Source of the DNA: Porodaedalea pini
Lineage: Eukaryota > Basidiomycota > Agaricomycetes > Hymenochaetales > Hymenochaetaceae
NCBI GenBank assembly: GCA_002794775.1
Contig: NBAY01000031.1
Coordinates: 310,001 to 374,000, forward strand
Length of the DNA stretch: 64,000 bases
Reading direction: 5' to 3'
Positions within the stretch are counted from its first letter, which is position 1. Each line of letters starts with the position of its first letter. Positions 56,138 through 64,000 of the stretch are shown piece by piece. Both the position numbers and the translations under genes were made by a program. The notes under the pieces were generated by a model. That model worked only from the letters and a program-made list of their open reading frames with translations, had not been told where the DNA came from and did not search any database.

Positions 56138-56696
56138 GTTCTACAAGGCGTCAACTCTCGACGATGGTGGGCAGAGACAACTGGTTCACCGACTCGTAAA
56201 GTTGGTTGATATTCGCGTCGATCATCCGTAAGTAGTAAGCTCATCAGATTAGGATTGTAAACTCTATTTTCACTCTCATTTTTCTCTTTCGTACGTCAAG
56301 CCGGTCTAGCCATTGTCGATATTGAATCGTGACCCAGAAGTGTAGGTACTGTACAGATGCTAAGTTGAGACATATTATGAGCTGAAATGACTCTAGGATT
56401 TGACAACTTCCAATGAGTTTTGTCGTCGTCCTGTAACCGCGGAGAAAAAGCGCTTCGAAGCAGAGGAAGCCTCTAGATCTAAGCTCCACATAACTCATAA
56501 GCACGCTTTCATCGGCCTTTTGACAATCACGCTGACTACCGGGCCTGCAAACATGAGGTCTGTAAACGAGCGCAGCGATGGTCGTCCTCCTTCCCTCCGC
56601 CACTTTAGACTTACTGATCTGGATCTTGTATCGCGCGCTCAACTCGGCTAATAATTGCAGTTGGACCTGATTATCATCTCGCGAAAGATAATCGGG
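56138..56696. other. Divergent intergenic region
   Basis: This is the shared upstream region of the membrane-protein gene (minus) and the Zn2Cys6 regulator gene (plus). The open frames here lack family signatures. No TATA-like element stands out. Confidence 0.4.
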
Positions 56697-59600
56697 ATGC
56701 CGCCGGATGTGGACGGAAAAGGCTCAACATCTAGATTACACTCTCGCGAACGCGAACTGGAGAGCAGACGGGCAAGAGGAGAGGCATCTTGTGCTGAATG
56801 TAGGAGGTGAGCTATACATTCAGGCTCGCCTCCGGAGATGACTTATGTAGTGATTTGTTGCTAGGCTGAAGCTCAAGTGTGACAGAAAGGTGGCCTAGCT
56901 ACTTTAATGACGTGCGAGCTGTCGCGCTTACCAGACCATCTGTATGATAGACACCGTGTACATCTTGCGTGCGTAGAGGTTGTCAGACCATCTGCCCTAA
57001 TGGTAAGTTTGTCTTGCTCGTTGTCCTACCGGAGACTTTGTTTATAGCGGTCGCAGGCTCCCTCGCGGCCGGGCAAGGCACAAGGTGCTCGTACTCATAC
57101 CTTGCTCCTTTGACTGTCTTGACAGTATCGTGCTTGTCAGGTTCGTTCTTGCAAATACCGACAAGCTACATGACAAGCTTTTAGAGATGAGCAAGCGTAT
57201 TCGACAACTCGAAGATGCACTCCAGATTGCTCAGGCAAGCCTCACACCTGCCAGTCATCCTCTCCTATCAGAAGAGCTGCTGGCGATTAAATCCGGCGTC
57301 GATCTCGTTATTGAGAGGGAGCATCCGGAAGATGACAGCAAGGATCTTGCAAGTGGACTGTGTTCTGAGCTCGGCACGTTGAGCATATCTGAACGCGGAG
57401 AAGCTTGTTTCATGGGACGGGGCTCCTCAGAAGTGAGCATACTGATTGTTTGATTCGATTCGGAGCTTACAATGGGTTTGTGCTGTCATCAAGGCCCTGC
57501 TCATGGTGAGCTCGTACCTCCCATCATACATTCCAAGGCTTCTCTAATTTCTTCACCAGGTTATTAATGAGTCACTAGCCGGCCAGTCAGGGCAAGAGAA
57601 AGTCTCGGATGATTGCTTCCGTACTTTGAATGCTCTTCCCCACCAAATCATGACCATAAGCAAGGGCTTCCCGTTTGCATCCACCAATCTACCGAAGGCG
57701 GAGACGTTGAGGATGATCGAAGTTCGTTTACCATCATACGCCCGAGCAACTGCTCTTGTGGAAGCTTATCTAGCGAACATTGCATGGTCCTTCGTTATCG
57801 TTGAGCGAGAACAGATCTTCGAAGAGCTTCTCCCGTCTGTCTACAAGCCTTCCAAATACTCAATTGACAGATTCGATGACAGTGACGGTGACTACGAGAG
57901 CGACTACATACACCGCCTGGCTCTCCTGATTAGCGTATTCGCCGGTGGAGCAGCAGGAGATCTCACTCTGCCGATTGCGAACGACGAAGCTGAACTCTAT
58001 ATTCACCTCGCTCGTGCTGCCTTAAGCCTAAATTCTGTATTCGTCGGCGCTTCTATGGAGAACGTCCAGACCGTGCTGATGCTGTCAGCATACGACTTCT
58101 GTTCGAGTCGAAAATATTCACTTGAGCCGTCATGGAAGATGTTGTCCTTTGGCCTCGGCCTTGCTTGTAGTGTGAGTTCCTACATTCTTATGACGCTGAA
58201 CTATTTGAGTCTAAAGATGCTTTGCTTCGCGACCTAGATCGGCTTGCGTATGTGCCCTACTTCGAATTGATGTCCTGCATACTCAAACGTTACAGATCGT
58301 GACCCAGCACGTTGGAAGATGGAACCAAAGTTTGTTCAACGCAGAAGACGCCTTTTCTGGGAAGTCTTCACTGTTGATAAGTGGAAGGTGAGTTGTCTGT
58401 CTTCTCCGTCAGCTGATCTTCGAGCCCCTACTAACCAGTCTTTGATACCAGAGCTTAGAGTCAGGTAGACCGGCAACGTTTAATCTACGTGAGGTGGATT
58501 GTGAATTTCCAGAAGACAAGGAGGCGACTCTTGACGAAGGTGGTTCAGTGGTCCCTAGCTGTAAGTCCTTAAGCGAAACGTCATTTTCAGCACCAGAGTC
58601 AGTATTGGTCTTTCAGGTTGGCAATGGAAATACCGCTTCACAAAGGAAGTCGTGGCTCCCATTGCTGAGCAGCTCTGCCTAGCTAGGCCGATCAAATATG
58701 CGGAGATTCTGGAGCTCGATAGGAAGTTGCGCGACTTCGAGATGCATCCGTCGCTGTCGATGTCGAAGACTCCTCATCCTGATGAAGATATCACGACTGT
58801 AATGCGCCGCTACAACTGGGGAGTGCTACGAGAAGTTGGTGAGCAATCTCAGAGCTAAGATTCGACCTCATCATTGACGCCGCCTCTCCTAAGCATTACT
58901 TTTTGTACATCGTAACTTCTTCGCTCGCGCCATGCTCGAGAACCCAGCAAAGCCGCTTGGAAGTCCCTTTGTATCATCGCTTTTATCTGCGTATGCCAGT
59001 GCGATAACATTATTGAATATCATGCGAGTTTACTTCGAGAAGTACTCGTACATGTTACTCCGTCAATGGGTAATATGGACGCACGGACTTACCTCTGCAG
59101 TATGTTTCATTTATCCTTTCCTTGATTATTTTTAACAGTTCAAAAAGGTTATTGTCGGCTCAGTTGCTTGTAGAGGTCCGGCGTCGCATGTGGCTGCAGC
59201 GGCTCTCAAAGAGTTAGAGGCGGCTGTCGATTTATTCAAAAAGGCACAGATCCACCCTGTACCGAGGAGAGGTCTGGTAAGTTTGATCTCATCAATTGCA
59301 CGAATTTCACCTCATCATCTATGTAGCCATTTCTCCAGCGTCTTCTGGAGAAAGCCCGAAGTGCCAATCAGCCTATGTTTCCGAGAGACACAGGAAACGC
59401 GCGACAGGAACTTAGCATACTGGGCGGAGTACCTCTTTTCTTGAACAATACGAATAAGAGATCTTCGACTTCAAGCGATGAAACATATCCTTCAACAACC
59501 CGCAGGCCAAAAAACTCTGTCGGAGGCGAGCAATTCGCGCATATAATTCCACCTGCTAGTGCTCCTCCGCTTGAACAGCCCATTGCATCTCAGCAGATCA

Positions 59601-60154
59601 GTTGCTTCACTCTGCCGCAGACTTCACATGGTCACCCGCCACGGTCATGTCCGCAGGATCGTCAATCTTTTTCGACCACCATGAACACATATAACCCCAC
59701 ATCCTTTGGGGCCGGGAAGAGCGAACGGCGCGCGCCCAGGAACATTGATGAGGCAATGGCCTACGTATCCGCCAATAGCCCGAGTCTAGATTGGCCCACT
59801 AGTTCCTCAACCATTGCATCTGGTACATCACCGCCTTCAAGTTCCTCTCCTAGTTCTCGAATGCACGAGCCGCTTTTCACAGGCCAATCGCACCAGAATG
59901 CGCATGAGCTTAGTTCAACGTCATGGCTCGAGGAACTCTCAAATAGCATGTCAGAACGGTTTGGACAGAGAATGAATAGCAACAATAATATTGACAGCGC
60001 GAGTCTTGATTTTATTATGGGCGGAGGTACCCTAGCGGTTCCGGGTGGAGTCCCCCGATCAGAGCATGGAGAGGATCCAGTAATTGCCGAAGCGTGGCGC
60101 TCTCTCATGACGGATTCACAGATCTTCGGTCCGGAAATTAACATGAACATGTAG
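56697..60154 (+). CDS. Zn2Cys6 transcription factor (fungal_trans type)
   Basis: I read 14 exons: 56697-56806, 56865-56889, 56951-57002, 57057-57084, 57141-57432, 57494-57505, 57560-58171, 58238-58247, 58296-58387, 58452-58560, 58617-58838, 58894-59099, 59139-59276 and 59327-60154. They total 2736 nt or 911 residues. The binuclear zinc cluster is built from exons 1-3: CAEC, then C(DRKTP)C, TSC and C, matching C-x2-C-x6-C-x5-C-x2-C-x7-C (about residues 32-60). A coiled-coil dimerisation helix follows (HDKLLEMSKRIRQLEDALQI). The fungal-specific middle homology region includes IGLHRDPARW and FWEVFTVDKW..SGRPATFNLREVDCEFP. The C-terminus is Ser/Pro/Asn-rich, possibly activating. Target genes are unknown. 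Confidence 0.88.
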
Positions 60155-60371
60155 CAGAAGAATATATACTGACAAAATGTGTGTAATAAGAGCAAGTCAC
60201 ATTTTATTGCCTGGGTTTGTATGATGAGATCGCGCCACAGACGCGTTAGAACTCCGCTCGAAATTGACGACGCGCCGTTGGCGTGATTCGGACGTTTCTC
60301 CTCGATTCCTTCATAATCAGACATGGGTGATCAATGATACCGCATTGCTCTCCATCTGACGTCCATCTACG

Positions 60372-62035
60372 ATGCATCTTGCTACAAAGGTCACTAGACC
60401 TTTATGTTTTTCGCGCGAGACAAAACGTGTCGTTCTCGGCAGCCGCTGTCTTTTCTCTGCTTCGATAAAACCGAATCCTCGCGAATGCTCTGCACGTAGC
60501 ATTGTGAAACGTTACTCGATCGGTCAAAACTGCTGTTATAAACGCTCTCCTCTTGGGTTCAGATTCTTCAGTGGAGATTCAGTACCTGAAGGACACGATC
60601 CAAATCCTAAACTTGTCAAGTCAGCTAAAGCACTGAGTTTGATCATGACTCTTTCAGTGCTTGGCGGTCTACAGTATTTTCTTCTATTTCGGTGCGCACT
60701 CCTTCTTCCTTTCATTCCAGTCCTCTAGAACTACTCTATTTCTTGCTCATATGACTTTGAAGCCATTTGGAAAAGGTACCTCAAACCGGCCGATGGAGAA
60801 AAATGAACATTACGCCAGAGACGGAGGCTCAAGTGAGAGGTTAATTAAGATGATATTCAGCACGTCTAATAGCCAAAATACCTTGCAGCTGGGAAAGGAC
60901 GCGTTCAGCTCGCTCACTTCTCAATACAAAGATGAAATTCTTCCGGAAGACCACCCCCTCACGCGCCACGTCCATCGGATAGTCAGTGCTATCCTCGAAG
61001 CTAACGGCCTCGGCACTGTAGTGAATGCAAATGATGCCGCAGGATACCCATTCCTTCCTGGGGAAAGGCTTGGACTGAGCGAAGCAATGAGTTACAAAGA
61101 TCTACGATGGCCTTTGGTTGTTATAAGAGACGATAAAATATTCAATTCTACTGCTAGCAGTGGTAAGCTTCTCCGTTGATTCCTGTTCATAGGTAGGTCT
61201 GAAGTTATTTCTAGGTGGAATCGTCGTCTTTACAGGCCTTTTTTCGTTGTGCAAAGACGAGAACGAGCTCGCCGCCATTCTAGGTCATGGTACATATTAA
61301 TCTATCTCAGTCTGATTGTAAATAACTAATTCGCACCTCCTAGAAATTGCACACGTTGGTCAGTCCTTGTTTACCTCTCCAGAATCAGCTTGAACTGATT
61401 GCCTCTGCACTACTTGGCCGTCTCTTCACGAAGTCGCCCGCCACCTCGCCGAACGCTACTCTAAAGCGAAGGACTGGTCACTAAAGCAGCTACTGGTTGG
61501 ATCGTTCATTCCGGAGAACCAGAATCAGGTCAAGGGAGATTATCAACAAATGACGGCGACCAATTTGCACGTCCAGGAGCTGGAAGGTACGTAAGTCTGC
61601 TGAGTGGAAGGACCAAGACATTTCTAATCCTCCGTGCAATGTTCTCTTGTAGCTGACGCGATCGGTCTCCAGCTTAGCTCGCGAGCCTGTTTCAACCCTC
61701 AAGCAGCCATCGAGTAAGGTTTGTTTTCGCCCCATTCTAACCAACTCACATTTCCTCTCATTCGTCAGTGTAAACCAGCGAATGGCTGCCATTGAAGAGA
61801 GGCTCCGTCGTCTGCACCCTAATTTCAAACCCACTCATCCTTGTAGCGCAGAGCGCATCGAAGTACGTATCCGATTGGTTCTGATTATTCTCTGAGCCCT
61901 GTGCTCACTCTTTTAATGCAGCAACTCAAGAATATCCTGCCTAATGCCTATAAGACCATGACCAAGAACGCGCGGTGCTCTAGTACGCATGAAGCTCTCG
62001 GTGCTTTCCGTCAGTCACCAGCCTTTGCCTCTTAG
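60372..62035 (+). CDS. OMA1: OMA1-like mitochondrial M48 metalloprotease
   Basis: Nine exons, 60372-60691, 60763-60832, 60889-61162, 61215-61289, 61344-61358, 61434-61586, 61653-61713, 61769-61862 and 61922-62035, sum to 1176 nt or 391 residues. The N-terminus is basic (mitochondrial targeting), followed by a TM segment (ALSLIMTLSVLGGLQYFLLF). The sequence LEKVPQTGRWRKMN is a family hallmark. The zinc site is GHEIAHVVARH (HExxH) and the third ligand lies in ELEADAIGL. OMA1 sits in the inner membrane and cleaves OPA1/Mgm1-type and misfolded membrane proteins under stress. The acceptor at 60762 was chosen because it alone yields the LEKVPQTGRW sequence. Its stop lies about 165 bp from the stop of the convergent GT69 gene. 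Confidence 0.9.
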
Positions 62036-62198
62036 TAAGAAGCACGCTGTGATGCAGACTTGAGATAGCCCAGGCTTAGAAATAGAATAAAAAGGATCCC
62101 TGTAGTGAGACGAGCAATAAGAAATACATTAATTGATACCAAGAGAAAGCATAATAAGAAGTGTAGATAGATCTGATGGCTTGAGTAACACCGCGACT

Positions 62199-64000
62199 CT
62201 ACATCTCTTCGTCCTCCGAGCGATCTAGTTCTGCATGTACAGAAAAGCTTAGGCGTCTCTGCGTTTTGGGAGCTTTTCGTCCGCCAGTACCACTGCACGC
62301 CAACAAGATTCGTCAACGCGCTCAGCAATAGGAGAGGTAAATGCACTGACCGCTGTTCCTGACAGACAAAGCTCTCTGGTGCACCTTCCCAATCATCCAG
62401 CACATACTTCTCGCGCGAGTCTGGGCCCACTTGCGAGTCGTCGTCCGGTAGCCCGAAGAGATCAAGCGCAAGTTGTGCGTGGCTCACACCCGCATATGTC
62501 GTCACGCACCGCGGGTTCACCAATATGCGCGCGGGCCGGAAAACACTGTTCGGGATCGAAAAGCTATCCGTATATGTATCCTCGCCCTCTTCTGATGGAA
62601 GCGAGTCGTCTCCTTCGCCCTCAGAGTCGGGCATCGCATCGAAATCGGAGCCAGCATTCGCATCTGCATCACCCACGGCTGGGCGCTGACGCTGTGCATG
62701 CCCGACGGGCTCCTCTATGCGTCTCGCCGGTTCATCGAGATCACCATCCGCACGCTTCACATGTTCGACAAGTCTTTCTTCCGAGCGTTTCGCATGTCGA
62801 CGCACCTTCACATCGGCAGCGGCGTCCGTAGGTTTTGGGCCCCATCCGAGATTGAATCCGAGTCCGAGCCCACCCGCCTTAGTTGATGGGCCCACGCGTT
62901 GTTCGACCTCACGCACGCCTTCCCGAGCAGCACTCAGCCAAAGGTCTCTGCAGAAATAGGCCTGACTCGAGTCGAGGCACGGTGCGTCGGGCGGTCTGCG
63001 AGGTGACGCGTCAGCAGTGCTGAGGTTCGCAATCTGCGTGCCTGCACGGTAGCGTAGTCCAGTATAGTATGTTTGAGCAGGATCGACAACGTGAGTGCCA
63101 CTCTCGCAACAAAATACCTGAAAGGGTAAATGCTGTCCGTAACGCGCCGCGCCTGCTGAGTCTCTCGGTGGACCCGCACTAGCAGCACTGGAGGACTTGG
63201 ACTGGCGGAACTGATCACCATTGATGTCGCGCGTGCGCCAGCGGTCGGAAAAGATGAAGAAGCCGTTATGTTCGGCCCAGTCCATTCCACAGACCATTGC
63301 TGCGTCATTCTCCTGGCTCACCATAAGTGTCTCGAAGATGTCGTTCGGACAAGTGAAGCCCTTGAGCCAGATGACGCGATGAAACTTGACTTTTCGCTTG
63401 TTATAGAGCTCGTACAGTGGTTCGAGTACGAGGTTGCGAGTGTGTGCCTCTTCGAGTGGGTAGTACGCCGCGGTCGGGTCTTCAGTCATAGGTGGAACTT
63501 TACGGATGCGAAAGGGAACACCAAGGAGCGTGAGCACAGCTTCACAGAGGTCGAGGAGCGTCTCTGTTGAGTCTGACGAGTCGTAGTCCAACATGGATAC
63601 GAAGATGTTTTGTGCGCCTAATCTCCGTGCCATTTGCACGATAACGGCAAGCTGGTCGACGACAAAGTGGTCTGCAGAGTGAATGACCATGCCTACAAAA
63701 TAGAGATGGTTCTCGCGGACGATATCATCATACGCATTATCACTTTGTCCGAAAGGTCGCGATAGGGTCGGGCAGAGTGCGGCGACCCAGCCGTTCAGCG
63801 TAAGAAGCTGTTCAATGGCAGACATCACACTCTGCTGGTCCATGTGTGATGTCATCTTGTCCGTAATACTACAAATGGTCAGAAAGCATTAAGCATCTCA
63901 TAAAGAGATAGACTCACTATGGCTTTTCAAAGCGTTCCCAGAAGTCGTCAATTCCATCGCCAATAACGTTGCTGAAAAAGTCTGGCCTCTCGTCCCGCCC
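62199..64000 (-). CDS. CAP59-like mannosyltransferase (GT69), 5' partial
   Basis: The protein is of the cryptococcal mannosyltransferase family (Cap59/Cmt1, GT69), which forms alpha-1,3-mannose linkages in the secretory pathway. The gene runs off the right edge. Visible exons are 64000(+)-63918, 63868-62351 and 62292-62199, with introns 63867-63919 side and 62350-62293, and a stop at 62199-62201. Family blocks are HLYFVGMVIHSADHFVVDQL, NIFVSMLDYDSSDSTETLL, RVIWLKGFTCPNDIFETL, CGMDWAEHNGFFIFSDRWRT, FQVFCCESGTHVVDPAQ and RCVTTYAGVSHAQLA. A low-complexity, acidic/basic insert (about 62560-62900) lies between the last two, and the C-terminus ends in an acidic tail (DRSEDEEM). The frame would run on past 62292 if the last intron were ignored. 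Confidence 0.88.

Noticed and set aside
1..64000. tRNA, rRNA or other structured RNA genes
   Set aside because: B-box-like GTTCGA stretches (for example at 19173 and 63419) lie within coding regions and lack a cloverleaf; nothing was supported.

Overview
This window comes from a filamentous basidiomycete, most likely an Agaricomycete. The genes are densely packed and carry many GT-AG introns of about 45-80 bp. The gene families also fit: a NACHT-WD40 NLR with the agaricomycete-type N- and C-terminal regions, a MYND-finger protein, a GT69/CAP59-type mannosyltransferase, a GH7 cellobiohydrolase, and Tf1/sushi-type, half-tRNA-primed Copia and Tad/I-type retrotransposons.

Layout, left to right. 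From 1 to 3.5 kb I recognise no gene, only a cluster of palindromic ATCCGGAT sites. From 3.5 to 8.9 kb lies a full-length NLR whose 14 near-identical WD40 repeats are interrupted by single-base indels. From 9.3 to 16.4 kb a coiled-coil gene is present twice on the minus strand, as one decayed and one nearly intact copy, with a foldback MITE between them. From 16.4 to 21.3 kb there is a GH28 relic, a small single-pass membrane protein and a GH7 cellobiohydrolase with one frameshift. From 21.3 to 24.5 kb the DNA is AT-rich and repeat-derived. SEC13 and mitochondrial EF-G (mEFG1) are divergently transcribed at 24.5-28.9 kb.

From about 29.15 to 50.86 kb there is a nested transposon stack between the mEFG1 3' end and a MYND-finger gene. 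The base layer is a minus-strand LINE (ORF1 with zinc knuckles; ORF2 with endonuclease, RT and RNase H). It is interrupted by a Ty1/Copia element (29316-37365, TSD TAAAG, LTRs with no difference seen), a chromodomain Ty3/Gypsy element (39519-46507, TSD GGTAT) and a solo LTR (47430-47842, TSD CTTCC). The Copia element is itself split by a 2.9-kb non-autonomous DNA transposon (31946-34893, 3-bp TSD AAT, CACTG termini). That transposon carries pieces of two host translation genes, 40S ribosomal protein SA and an intron-containing threonyl-tRNA synthetase. Removing each insertion plus one TSD copy puts the interrupted reading frame back in register, which supports the order of events.

From 50.9 to 64 kb there are five host genes: a MYND-finger protein, a signal-peptide/single-TM protein, a Zn2Cys6 transcription factor with 10- and 12-nt micro-exons, an OMA1-like M48 mitochondrial metalloprotease whose HExxH motif sits on a 15-nt exon, and a GT69 mannosyltransferase that runs off the right edge.

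The host genes do not form one pathway. The strongest leads are the gene-capturing DNA transposon and the NLR repeat array. Gene models were spliced by eye. Where I list exons, the summed exon lengths are divisible by three, except for GH7 and the coiled-coil gene, where they are one base short, as expected from a 1-nt deletion.
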